Shown here one piece after another: positions 34,548 through 43,127 of a DNA stretch of 64,000 nucleotides. The stretch is from Clostridiales bacterium. Its GTDB lineage: Bacteria > Bacillota > Clostridia > Oscillospirales > Oscillospiraceae. Positions within the stretch are counted from its first letter, which is position 1. Every line of letters starts with the position of its first letter. A program made the position numbers and the translations under genes. Below the pieces are notes generated by a model. The model did not search any database. It was not told the DNA's origin and saw nothing but the letters and a program-made list of their open reading frames with translations. Where the stretch lies: the NCBI GenBank assembly GCA_004555705.1, contig SFHI01000007.1, positions 14,102 through 78,101 of the forward strand. Direction: 5' to 3'.

Positions 34548-35618
34548 ATGAAAGAATATTTCTTTGTGGGTACGTATACGGAGCCCATTCTCTTCGGAAC
34601 CGGCGAAGTGTTTCAGGGGAAGGGGAAGGGCGTGTACCTGTGCGCGCTGGAGGATGGGAACATCCGGGTGCTGGAGCAGCTGGCCTGCCGGAATCCCTCC
34701 TTCCTGTGTGTTGACCCTGGGAAGAAAAAGGTGTATGCCGTCAACGAGATGAAGGAGTACAACGGTGAATTCGGCGGCGGCCTGACCCAGATTTCCTACG
34801 GAAGCGGCGCCATGGCGACGCAGCGGGATATGGGCACCGGGGCCACGGACCCCTGCCATGTGGCGCTGGCGCCCAACGGGCGGTTTCTCTCCGTGGCGAA
34901 TTTTGCCAGCGGGGCGGTGACGGTTTTCCCCCTGGACGATGAGGGGAACATTGGGGAGCGCCAAATCTTCCAGCACCGGGGCTCCAGTGTCCATCCCATC
35001 CGGCAGCGGGGGCCCCACGCACATGCCACCATCTTCCTGGAAGGCGAAAACCTGATGTTTGTGCCGGACCTGGGCATGGACATGGTGAAGGCGTACCGCT
35101 ATGAGGGAAGCGACGTGACTCCCGCCCCGGAACTGGACATCCCGGTTCCGGCGGGCAGCGGACCCAGAAGCGGTGTATTCAGCCGGGACGGAAGGTTCTT
35201 CTATCTGATTCATGAGATCAGCAGCCAGGTGTCCTGCTACGCCTGCGACCGGGGACGGATGACCCGGATCGGCTGCGTGGAGACCCTTCCGGAGGGGGTG
35301 GAGAAGGATACGAACATCTGCTCCGACCTGCACCTGACGCCGGACGGGAGATTTTTGTACGCCTCCAACCGGGGGCATGACAGCCTGTGCTGCTGCCGGG
35401 TGGAAGCGGACGGCGGGCTGACCGTGCTGCACCATATCCCCTGCGGAGGCAGAACCCCCAGGAATTTCGCCATAGACCCCACGGGCAAATACCTGCTGGT
35501 GGGCAATCAGGACAGCGATACCATCGCCCTGTTTGCCATCCGGGAGGACGGGAACCTGACCGCCCTGGGCCTGACGGAGTTCGGCTCCCCGGTGTGCATC
35601 CGGTTCTTTGAACAGTAG
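34548..35618 (+). CDS. Lactonase-family seven-bladed beta-propeller protein
   Basis: 356 residues from the ATG at 34548 (GAGAGG upstream). YFFVGTYTEP at the start, DPCHVALAPNGRFLSVANF, GPHAHATIF and LTPDGRFLYASNRGHDS are typical of the 6-phosphogluconolactonase (PF10282-type) family. It would hydrolyse the lactone made by one of the two dehydrogenases upstream. No signal peptide is seen, so it acts in the cytoplasm. It is the last gene of the operon. Confidence 0.88.
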   Translation: MKEYFFVGTYTEPILFGTGEVFQGKGKGVYLCALEDGNIRVLEQLACRNPSFLCVDPGKKKVYAVNEMKEYNGEFGGGLTQISYGSGAMATQRDMGTGATDPCHVALAPNGRFLSVANFASGAVTVFPLDDEGNIGERQIFQHRGSSVHPIRQRGPHAHATIFLEGENLMFVPDLGMDMVKAYRYEGSDVTPAPELDIPVPAGSGPRSGVFSRDGRFFYLIHEISSQVSCYACDRGRMTRIGCVETLPEGVEKDTNICSDLHLTPDGRFLYASNRGHDSLCCCRVEADGGLTVLHHIPCGGRTPRNFAIDPTGKYLLVGNQDSDTIALFAIREDGNLTALGLTEFGSPVCIRFFEQ

Positions 35619-35678
35619 CATCCTGATAATGGCTTCCCCGCGCCGTTTTCCCCCAGGACGGGGATTGCTCCAAGAAAT

Positions 35679-35717
35679 CCAAGAATGCCGGAAGCCTCAG
35701 GCTTCCGGCATTCTTGG
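35679..35717 (+). terminator. Long hairpin after the lactonase gene
   Basis: An 18-bp perfect stem CCAAGAATGCCGGAAGCC and its complement with a 3-base loop, 60 bases after the lactonase stop. There is no clear T-tract. Confidence 0.7.
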
Positions 35718-35780
35718 ATATAAGAGGGGGATACTGTCCCGCAGCTGCGTCTGAACGCCGCACAGAATCAGAAAAACGAT

Positions 35781-36014
35781 AAATTGTTGTTTACAAAATA
35801 AACGCTGTCATTGCGAGCCAGTGCGCACACTGGCGTGGCAATCCCCCGGTTGAAAGGAGCCAGGTAACGATTACCACCAAAAATCGCAGTGGCTCCCATT
35901 CTTCCGGGTACTTTTCGGTACATTTTCCCTCTAACCGGGGGATTGCCACGACCAGTCTGCGGACTGGTCTCGCAATGACAGGAAACTTTAACACACAGCT
36001 GCAAACAACAATTT
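35781..36014. repeat. R14: full-length class A element before the five-gene operon's end
   Basis: Perfect ends, 234 bp, common orientation. The flanks outside the 12-mers also pair (CAGAAAAACGAT against CTCTTTCTG). It lies between the lactonase operon and the 3' end of the convergent operon at 36083-44998. Confidence 0.9.
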
Positions 36015-36082
36015 CTCTTTCTGTCCGGCAGCGTTTGGGATATGCTTTGCAACAGTTGAAAAGCGCTGGGAGGAATCCCTTT

Positions 36083-38146
36083 TCAGGGAAGCAGGGCCAA
36101 AAGGGCTTCGGTGTGGGGGCTGGTGAGGCCGGCGCGGGACTGGACCTCCAAATCCAGGCGGATGGCATCCGCCACGCCCCCGCCAAGGCCCGCTGCCCAG
36201 GTCAGGAGAAGATCGCAGTCCTCATAATACCCCGCGTACAGGCAGGCATAGCCCAGGTTGATATTGGCCAGCACATTGTCCGGCTGAAGCTCCACGGCCC
36301 GGATGCCGTAAGTCACGGCGGCTTCATAGTCCTGGTCATGGATCAGCGCGTTATAGGATGCCCAGGCGTAATACTCGGACGCGTAGGCGTCTCCCAACCG
36401 TCCGGCGGCCTGGGAGAAGATTTCCAGCCCCTGCCGGAACTGCTCCCGGGAGCGGTCGTACTGGCCTGCCTTGAAGGCGTTTTCTCCGGTGTTCAGCAGA
36501 GCGGAGGCATAGACCGCCGCGTCCGAAGCGGTGCCGGTGGTATCGTAGATTCTGCCGCGCAGCTCCGCGGCGGAGGTGAAATACCGGTCGGCGTCGGCAA
36601 AATTCCCCTGGGTATTCAGGCAGACGCCGCAGTTGTTGTAGAGGGCCGCCAGAGTGGCCATGGCGTCGGTATTCTCGTCATCCTGCGCCAGCGCCTGGGA
36701 AATGGAGATGGCCTGCCGGTAGCTCTCGATGGCCGCATCATACCGCCCCTGGTCGGACAGGCACAGGGCATGGCCGGAAAGGGCCCGGGAAAGGGAGTTC
36801 CGGTTCTGGAGCGAGTCCACCCGCTGGCACAGGGCGTCATAGGCATCCACCGCCTGAGAAAGGAGCGCTTCCGCCTCCGCGTACTCCCCCCGACGGTAGA
36901 GCAGAGCGCCGTGGTTATAGGCGCAGCCCGCCCGGGTGGACAGGGTATCGTAGTCGCTGTCGTCCGCACCGGCCAGAAGTTCATCGCACTCCCGGAAGCA
37001 GGCGATGGCCTCCTCCTCCAACCCCAGGTTGATGGCGTTGGCGCCCGCGTTGGACAGCATGGCGGCCAGGGTCACCCGGTCCCCGGGAATCTCCCGCTGG
37101 AGAGCAATGGCCTCCTGAAAGGCCTGGGCCGCTTCCTCATAGCGTCCCGCCGCGTTCAGCACATTGCCGTAGTTGTTCTTCGCGGAGGCCAGGGGGGCGT
37201 AGTCCCCGGAGGCCTGGCAGAGGGGAATGTAAAGGTCGATGGCCTGCTGCTGGTAGTCGGCGGCCTCGCTGTAGCTGCCCAGAACCCCCATGGCCGTGGC
37301 CAGCTTCTCAAAGTTCGCGGCCACGTCGTACTGGGCGGTGGTTTTGTCCGTGGACAGGAGCAGAATCTCATTGATCTGGCGGGCGTTCTCCTCCAGAATG
37401 CCGGAGATTTTGGAGTAGGCCCCGGGGATGCCGGTGAGCTTGTCCGGCAGGCTGTAGGTCAGCTCCTGGAGCACCTGCATGGAGCTGCGCTCGGCGGCCC
37501 GGGCCTGATCCCGGTAGTTCTGCGCCCGGTGCATCAGCCCCAGGGAGACCGCGCCCACCAACAGGAAAGCGGCGGCGGCGGCAGCGGCCCGGGCGGCGAA
37601 GCGCCGGGTTTTGCGCAGGCTGTGCTCCCGCTGCAGCTCCCGGAGGGGGCAGCCGGTGACGTCGGCAATGATTTTGAGAAGTTCAGGGTCCTCCTTGGCG
37701 ATCATCTTCCGGACAGGGTTGCCCGGGGTGCGGATATCCATCACCCGGTCCATGATATCGGGCACCTGCTTCAGGCTTGGGGGGAAGGACACCTCCGGGT
37801 CGCCGGAGATCAGCAGGGGGAAAATATGCTCGGCACGGCCCAGCTCGATGAAGGTGGAAACCTCCCGGTCCACCCATTCGGAGCTGGGGGTATCGGTGGA
37901 GCAAACCACGATGAGGGAGTGGGTGGAGCGCAGGGCGTTATCAATGGTATCGGTGAGGATTCGGCTGACGGGCAGCTCCTCCGTATCCCGGAAGGCCCGG
38001 TGGATATCCTTGTAGCCCCGCCGCCGCAGGGCGGCGGGCAGGCGGTAGCCCTCCACAAAGTGGAAGGTCTTTTGGGTGATGAGGCTGTCCATGCTTTTGT
38101 GGCGGTAGCTGAGGAAAATATCATACTCAAACTGCTGCATACTCAT
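36083..38146 (-). CDS. TIR-domain membrane protein with TPR repeats (operon gene E)
   Basis: 687 residues. The N-terminal TIR domain (about 5-125) shows box 1 YDIFLSYRHK, a BB-loop-like FRDTEELP (about 52-59) and SSEWVDREV, whose Glu95 aligns with the catalytic glutamate of NAD-cleaving TIR domains. A linker leads to a transmembrane helix at about 184-204, then about ten helical repeats of TPR type (for example AKNNYGNVLNAAGRYEEAAQAFQEA) to the end. The TIR domain should be cytoplasmic and the TPR part on the other side, or the helix may be a re-entrant anchor. It is the last gene, overlapping gene D by four bases. NADase activity is inferred, not shown. Confidence 0.87.
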   Translation of the reverse strand: MSMQQFEYDIFLSYRHKSMDSLITQKTFHFVEGYRLPAALRRRGYKDIHRAFRDTEELPVSRILTDTIDNALRSTHSLIVVCSTDTPSSEWVDREVSTFIELGRAEHIFPLLISGDPEVSFPPSLKQVPDIMDRVMDIRTPGNPVRKMIAKEDPELLKIIADVTGCPLRELQREHSLRKTRRFAARAAAAAAAFLLVGAVSLGLMHRAQNYRDQARAAERSSMQVLQELTYSLPDKLTGIPGAYSKISGILEENARQINEILLLSTDKTTAQYDVAANFEKLATAMGVLGSYSEAADYQQQAIDLYIPLCQASGDYAPLASAKNNYGNVLNAAGRYEEAAQAFQEAIALQREIPGDRVTLAAMLSNAGANAINLGLEEEAIACFRECDELLAGADDSDYDTLSTRAGCAYNHGALLYRRGEYAEAEALLSQAVDAYDALCQRVDSLQNRNSLSRALSGHALCLSDQGRYDAAIESYRQAISISQALAQDDENTDAMATLAALYNNCGVCLNTQGNFADADRYFTSAAELRGRIYDTTGTASDAAVYASALLNTGENAFKAGQYDRSREQFRQGLEIFSQAAGRLGDAYASEYYAWASYNALIHDQDYEAAVTYGIRAVELQPDNVLANINLGYACLYAGYYEDCDLLLTWAAGLGGGVADAIRLDLEVQSRAGLTSPHTEALLALLP

Positions 38147-38958
38147 TCCTCTCCCAGCGCGATCCGGTCCAGAACGGCCTGGGCCTGGTCAATGGCCTCC
38201 TGAATATAGCCCAGGGCCTGGGGATTATCCGCGAACAGCTCCGGAAGCTCCCGGGTAAGCCGGTCGGCTACCTCCAGGCTTTTCTGCGTCTGGGCTTCGG
38301 CGATGCGGCCTTCCTCCCGGGCGATGAGCCCCAGCCGCAGGAAGATGCCGGAGATAACCAGAAGCACGCCGCATACCACACCGGCCAGGGCGAGAACGGC
38401 CTGGTTCCGCCTGCGGCGGTGCCGCTGCTCCAGCTCGTCCGGGTGCAGCCCCAGCACGGAGGCGGTGATACGGACGGTCTCATAGCGCAGCAGCTGTCTG
38501 CGGCGGGCAGGGGTATCCCCCCGGAGGTCCGCCGCCACCGGCTCGATGGTCTCCTCCCGCTCCACAACGCGCATATCCGGCAGGATATGCTGCACCACCT
38601 TGCGCTCGATGAAGCTCTCCGGGAAGGAATCCGCCGGCTCTCCCCGGACAATGACCGCCACAATGTCCTCGGTTTTCCGGAAGTGGCGGAAATAGGTCAG
38701 GCGGCTGCGGATGGCCTCGGAGGATTTGGCATCCGGGGAGCAGATCACCACCAGGTAACGGGTGTGATCCAGCAGCAGCTTTACAGCGTCGTCAAACTCG
38801 GAGCCGGTGCTGTCCACATGGATGCTGCGGTAGTCCAGCTCAGGGTCCGGCAGCCGGATGCCCTTGGGCAGCCGGTAGGAGCGGATACTGCCGGCCAGGG
38901 TTTCGGCAATGGCGGCATCCTCCGGTGTGGCAATGATACAGATATCGTAGTTCTCCAT
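38143..38958 (-). CDS. Degenerate TIR-like membrane protein (operon gene D)
   Basis: 271 residues, a shorter relative of gene E. YDICIIATPEDAAIAETLAG (about 4-23) replaces box 1, VVICSPDAKSSEAI follows, and the residue aligned with the catalytic Glu is Arg86, with the nearby Trp replaced by Ala82. The same linker (LGLHPDELEQRH against VTGCPLRELQREH in E) leads to a transmembrane helix at about 187-209 and a short helical tail instead of TPRs. It is therefore probably a non-catalytic partner. It starts 24 bases after gene C. Confidence 0.8.
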   Translation of the reverse strand: MENYDICIIATPEDAAIAETLAGSIRSYRLPKGIRLPDPELDYRSIHVDSTGSEFDDAVKLLLDHTRYLVVICSPDAKSSEAIRSRLTYFRHFRKTEDIVAVIVRGEPADSFPESFIERKVVQHILPDMRVVEREETIEPVAADLRGDTPARRRQLLRYETVRITASVLGLHPDELEQRHRRRRNQAVLALAGVVCGVLLVISGIFLRLGLIAREEGRIAEAQTQKSLEVADRLTRELPELFADNPQALGYIQEAIDQAQAVLDRIALGEE

Positions 38959-38982
38959 GGAGTTTCCTCCTTTCGGGGGGTG

Positions 38983-41562
38983 TCAGTGCATGTGGGCTTC
39001 CAGGGCCGCCAGGAATTCCGCGCTTTCGTAGTCCGTGCCATCCCACTGGAAGCAGACCAAGCGGAAATCGCCAAGCTCGGGGCTGTCGAACACCAGCGTG
39101 CCGGTGGCGGCGTCATAAGAAACCTTCACGGCAACCAGCTTGCCGGTTTCATCCCGGAATACCGCGAACAGGTCCTCCTGATTCCAGCCGGTGGCCAATT
39201 GGGCTTTCATGGAAACATGGACGGTGCCGCTGCCAAGCTGCTTCAGCTCGATGCCGTCATAGTAAACGGAAAGGCGGAAGGAGGTGCCGGAGCCGCTGAC
39301 TTTCAGATAGAGATTGTAGGGACTCTCTGCCGCAGGGGCTTCCGCTTCCGGATTCTCGGGGTCACCGGTGTCTCCGGTATCCCCAGTGTCTCCGGTATCG
39401 CCGGTATCTCCGTTATCTCCGGTGTCTCCGGTGTCCCCGGTGTCCCCGGTATCTCCGGTGTCCCCGGTATCTCCGGTGTCTCCGGTATCCCCGGTATCTC
39501 CGGTATCGCCGGTGTCTCCAGTATCCCCGTTATCCCCGGTGTCCCCGCCGGAGGGTTTCCGGTTTCCGCCGAGGATGGAGCTGGCGCTGCCGCCGGTCAG
39601 GGAGCCCGCCCCCGAGCCGCCCAGAATGCCGGAGCCGGTATTGGAGGTTCCGGGGGTGATGCTGGGGGCGTTGTATTCGCTCATGGCATAAGCCTGCAGG
39701 GTGATTCCCCGGATCAGGAAAATCTTGGACGTGTCCACAGTCTGAGCGGAATTCGCGCTCACCACCTGAACGTCCATCTTTCCCTCACTGTAGGTAAAGA
39801 TCTCGAACAGATTGCAGTTATTTCCAAGGTAGCATTGAAGGTCGCTGAAGGTGAAATACGGGTATTCGTAGCTCCCGGCCACCCATGCCGTGTAGTTCGC
39901 CGTGTTTCCGCCTTCGTCATGTCCGATCTGGTTTTTGTACGCGTAGCTTGGATAAGCAGCTACGGTGATGCTGTCGCCATCCTTGAACCGCTGCGTTTGG
40001 ATGGGAGACTTTCCCACGTTCCCGGTGAACCCGCTGAGATCGTCATTGACAAAATTTCCGCCGGCAAAGAGATAGCCGCTGCTGATCAGGTAGTCTCCCG
40101 AAATGGAACCGGTAATCTGGAGCTTGTTCGTATGATTTTTGCCGTAGAATGTGGGCGTACCGTTGGATTCGCTGCAGGAGACATTTCCAACGGAGACACC
40201 GTCCGAATAGTAGACAGCGGCATTGCCGGAAAGGGTCAGGCTTTCGATTCCGCTGCCGTCCAGCTCCAGATAGCCCCCGGAAAGGTTCAGCTCGTCCTGA
40301 TGCGCTTCGCCTCCCGTGTAGTGGACGCCGGCATCGGTCAGGCTGCCGCTTCCGGTGACGGAGCCGGTGCTGCCCACCTCCATGGAAAACGCGGTCTGAC
40401 GGCCGTCGGTGCTCCCGGTGCCGGAAATTACTCCCTCCAGCTCCAGACTGCCCTGCACCACCAGAGAGCTCCGGTGGATGGAGCCGGTCAGGCTGTCGAT
40501 GAAGGACTGCATCAGCATCTGCGCGCCTTCGCATACCTTCAGACCCGCGTTTTGGGAGATGACCAGCTCCGGGGTGGCAAAGCCGATGGAGCGGAAGATG
40601 GTCGTCTCGGAAGAGAGAGTCTCATCACTGGAGGTGGATATCTCAGGCTGTTCAAACCCCTGCTTGTGGGCGAGATCATCCTGGGTAATGCCGTAGTGGG
40701 TGTCCGACGAGGTTTCCGTTTGCGTCCCTTCTGCGGTGGTGGTGGTTGTGGTGGTATCGGTGGTCACCGTGGTGGTGACCCGCAGGTCCAGAACGCTGCC
40801 GTCGGGAACCACCAGGGTGATGCCATCGGGAATGGTGTATGTTTCGTCCAGGATGCCGGCAACATCCCCGTTGATCAGCCGGTAGTTTCCGCTTTCCGGA
40901 TCGTAGAGGAACACCGCCGCGCTGCCCTCACCGTCGGTGTAGACATCGGTGTTGGTCAGCAGGTTCAGATTCGCGCCCTCCAGCATATCGATGCTGTCAA
41001 TGAGCACGATGCCGGTGCCGGTGATGTTCACATCCCCATCGGCGTAGAGGGTGCTGATGCGGTTGAAGCCCGCCACACTCAGATTCACACCGGTGCCCTC
41101 GGCATGGACCTCCACGGCGCTGCCGTTGTTGACCATGCTGACGCTGGTTCCGTCATACCGCCAGCCGCTGCCGGACTTCTCCCCGTCTGCCCAGCCCGCG
41201 GAGGCGCTGGCCTCGTCCGCCAGGTCGTAGCCTCCCACGGTCACAACGGGCGGGGCAGGGGTTTCGGGCGTAACCACGTCGTCACCGCTCTGACCGTCCA
41301 CTGTACCGGCGCCGGTTGTGCCGCCGGATTTCTCCCCGCCGGTTCCGGAGGCTTCGCCGCCGGATTCCTCCTCACCGGTTCCGGTGGGGGTGCCCGAGGG
41401 CTGGCAGCCTTCGGGGGCCCCGGTGGGGGAAGAAGTACTCTCCGGAGTCGGAATGGATGCGCCGTCGTCAAGCTCTTCCGCGTGGGCGGTCATTCCCAGC
41501 GTCAGAGTCAGGGCAGTTCCTGCTGCCAGACCTACCAGAATTCTTTTTCTCTTTTCGTTCAT
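38983..41562 (-). CDS. Secreted repeat protein with Gly-Asp-Thr triplets (operon gene C)
   Basis: 859 residues. A signal peptide (about 1-28, ending ...MTAHAEE) is followed by a Ser/Thr/Gly/Pro-rich region. A beta-helix-like middle has many short strands (INGDVAGIL, SLELEGVISGTG, LELDGSGIESLTLSG). A tract of about 20 GDT/GDN triplets (coded at about 39365-39548) follows, then a C-terminal beta domain of about 100 residues. The triplets have Gly at every third position, like bacterial collagen-like stalks but without proline. No LPXTG anchor is seen. It sits inside the TIR/channel operon with gaps of 20 and 24 bases. The role is unknown; an outside sensor or ligand is one possibility. Confidence 0.82.
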   Translation of the reverse strand: MNEKRKRILVGLAAGTALTLTLGMTAHAEELDDGASIPTPESTSSPTGAPEGCQPSGTPTGTGEEESGGEASGTGGEKSGGTTGAGTVDGQSGDDVVTPETPAPPVVTVGGYDLADEASASAGWADGEKSGSGWRYDGTSVSMVNNGSAVEVHAEGTGVNLSVAGFNRISTLYADGDVNITGTGIVLIDSIDMLEGANLNLLTNTDVYTDGEGSAAVFLYDPESGNYRLINGDVAGILDETYTIPDGITLVVPDGSVLDLRVTTTVTTDTTTTTTTAEGTQTETSSDTHYGITQDDLAHKQGFEQPEISTSSDETLSSETTIFRSIGFATPELVISQNAGLKVCEGAQMLMQSFIDSLTGSIHRSSLVVQGSLELEGVISGTGSTDGRQTAFSMEVGSTGSVTGSGSLTDAGVHYTGGEAHQDELNLSGGYLELDGSGIESLTLSGNAAVYYSDGVSVGNVSCSESNGTPTFYGKNHTNKLQITGSISGDYLISSGYLFAGGNFVNDDLSGFTGNVGKSPIQTQRFKDGDSITVAAYPSYAYKNQIGHDEGGNTANYTAWVAGSYEYPYFTFSDLQCYLGNNCNLFEIFTYSEGKMDVQVVSANSAQTVDTSKIFLIRGITLQAYAMSEYNAPSITPGTSNTGSGILGGSGAGSLTGGSASSILGGNRKPSGGDTGDNGDTGDTGDTGDTGDTGDTGDTGDTGDTGDTGDTGDTGDNGDTGDTGDTGDTGDTGDPENPEAEAPAAESPYNLYLKVSGSGTSFRLSVYYDGIELKQLGSGTVHVSMKAQLATGWNQEDLFAVFRDETGKLVAVKVSYDAATGTLVFDSPELGDFRLVCFQWDGTDYESAEFLAALEAHMH
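39365..39548 (-). repeat. 9-bp tandem repeat coding Gly-Asp-Thr
   Basis: About 20 units of the pattern GGNGAYACY (minus strand), coding Gly-Asp-Thr, with two Thr-to-Asn changes. The unit number could vary by slippage without a frameshift. Confidence 0.85.
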
Positions 41563-41582
41563 GGAAATACCTCCTATAACCG

Positions 41583-43127
41583 TCAGGAATACAGGCTGCT
41601 GATCAGCTCCCAGGCGTAGTCGTCCTTGGCCTGGTCCGCCAGGGTCAGGTCGTCAAAGGGAACCATCAGGGGGTGGAAACGGCGGCTGTTGTCCCGTTTC
41701 GGGGCGTAGCGCCAGTTGTACATGGCATGGAAGCGGACCCAGCGGTCATGCTCGATGCGGCGGCACAGGTCCGGCTGCTCTGTCTGCAGCTCACGGAACC
41801 GGCCATAGGCCTGCCGCAGCTGCTCCCGGGTAAATTCCGTCAGGCTGTCGTCGTCCAGAAGGAAGCGCAGCTTGGTGCGCAGGTGGTTGGCCGAGGCCAT
41901 ATTGGAGCGGCGCAGGAACGCGCTGAGCTCCTCCCATCGGGGGGCGTTGCCGCCGCTGGCGGCCCGGTAATTCTCGTTGATCTGCCGGGCCATCCGCTCC
42001 AGGCCGGAGCGGAGAACGGCCTCGGGGGTGAAAATCTCACCATCGGTGCCGAATACCGTCAGGCCGTCCGTGAGCACGGAGCGGCAGTAGAGGTGGAGCT
42101 TCCCGGTGACGGGGAACCAGGTTTTGATCCGGCGGCTGAGCACCGTATTCTCCGCCTCGTCATCGGAGCAGAGGATGATCCGGTCCGCACCAAGAAGCAA
42201 TTCCTCGTCGGCGTTCCAGGGGTCAGCGTGGAGGATCAGGCTGTCCCGGTCCGGGGAAACGCTGCCGATGCTGACGGAGGTTCCCAGCTGGGGATGGTCC
42301 AGCAGGAACTCCGAGGCGTCGCCGAAAACGTGGTATTCGGTTACCCGGACGGGGGAGAAGATGTTGGTCAGCAGGGCCTGCTCCAGCAGCTCCCGGCCCA
42401 GGTGGCCGAAGCCCACCAGCAGCACCTTCCGCTCCCGGTTCGCCAGGGGGTAATGCTGCCAGTACATGGAGGCGCAGAGCTCGTTGCGGTCAAAGAACCG
42501 CAGCCCGGGGCGCAGGGCCTCGGGAATCCGGCCGGTCTGACAGACCACGTCGGCGTTTTCGGGGATGCCCATCCGGGTCAACTGCGCCTCGGCGTCCTCC
42601 CCGGTAAAAACCACCGTGGGACGCCCGGCGCTCTTCGGCAGCAGCTCCAGCAGCTGGGCGGGGGAAAGCTCCACGCCGATGCGGCTGCGGTCGGAGGGGG
42701 AGATGCCGCCGGACTCCCCAAACAGGCACAGAGCCTGGGGGGTTTCCGCCAGAATGTTGTCCGACAGCGCCAGGGAGGCGGAATCGGCGTGATTGAAGAT
42801 GTAGACGGGGCGGTTTCCGGCCCGGCGGATGCGGAATTTGGGCAGGCCCGCGCCGGTGACCCAGCTGACGGCAAAGGTAATGAGGGCGGTCAGCGCCCCG
42901 GCGGACAGCAGCAGAAACAGTCCGCCGATGATCTTGCCGGGGGCGGTGACGGGGAAGGCGTCTCCGTAGCCAACGGTGGTCATGGTGACGATGGAGTACC
43001 AGAGGGCCTCCCCCAGACTGGTGATGGAGGCATCCGGGGAGGCAGATTCCACGGCCGCCAGCAGCCCCAGCAGCAGAAAATACACAGCCACCGCCGCGGC
43101 GATCAGGATGCTGCGGCGTTTTTTCAT
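41583..43127 (-). CDS. Potassium-channel-like protein with Rossmann regions and RyR domain (operon gene B)
   Basis: 514 residues. TM1 (about 7-27), a pore helix with the selectivity filter TVGYGD (51-56) and TM2 (about 64-90) form a two-TM channel unit. A cytoplasmic region has two Rossmann-like segments (PVYIFNHADSASLAL and KVLLVGFGHLGRELLEQAL), as in RCK/TrkA-N gating domains. The last about 60 residues match the ryanodine-receptor RyR repeat: EHDRWVRFHAMYNWRYA, KRDNSRRFHPLMVPFDDL, DQAKDDYAWELI. It would conduct K+ in response to a bound nucleotide or derivative, by inference. It overlaps gene A by four bases. Confidence 0.87.
   Translation of the reverse strand: MKKRRSILIAAAVAVYFLLLGLLAAVESASPDASITSLGEALWYSIVTMTTVGYGDAFPVTAPGKIIGGLFLLLSAGALTALITFAVSWVTGAGLPKFRIRRAGNRPVYIFNHADSASLALSDNILAETPQALCLFGESGGISPSDRSRIGVELSPAQLLELLPKSAGRPTVVFTGEDAEAQLTRMGIPENADVVCQTGRIPEALRPGLRFFDRNELCASMYWQHYPLANRERKVLLVGFGHLGRELLEQALLTNIFSPVRVTEYHVFGDASEFLLDHPQLGTSVSIGSVSPDRDSLILHADPWNADEELLLGADRIILCSDDEAENTVLSRRIKTWFPVTGKLHLYCRSVLTDGLTVFGTDGEIFTPEAVLRSGLERMARQINENYRAASGGNAPRWEELSAFLRRSNMASANHLRTKLRFLLDDDSLTEFTREQLRQAYGRFRELQTEQPDLCRRIEHDRWVRFHAMYNWRYAPKRDNSRRFHPLMVPFDDLTLADQAKDDYAWELISSLYS

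Noticed and set aside
36083..38146. TIR-TPR gene as a solitary stress or housekeeping protein
   Set aside because: The 4-base overlap with gene D and the tight spacing through gene A show that it belongs to one five-gene unit.
39365..39691. Plus-strand frame of about 107 residues made of Ser-Pro-Val repeats opposite gene C
   Set aside because: It is the antisense shadow of the Gly-Asp-Thr tract, has no ribosome site, and lies inside a well-supported secreted protein gene.
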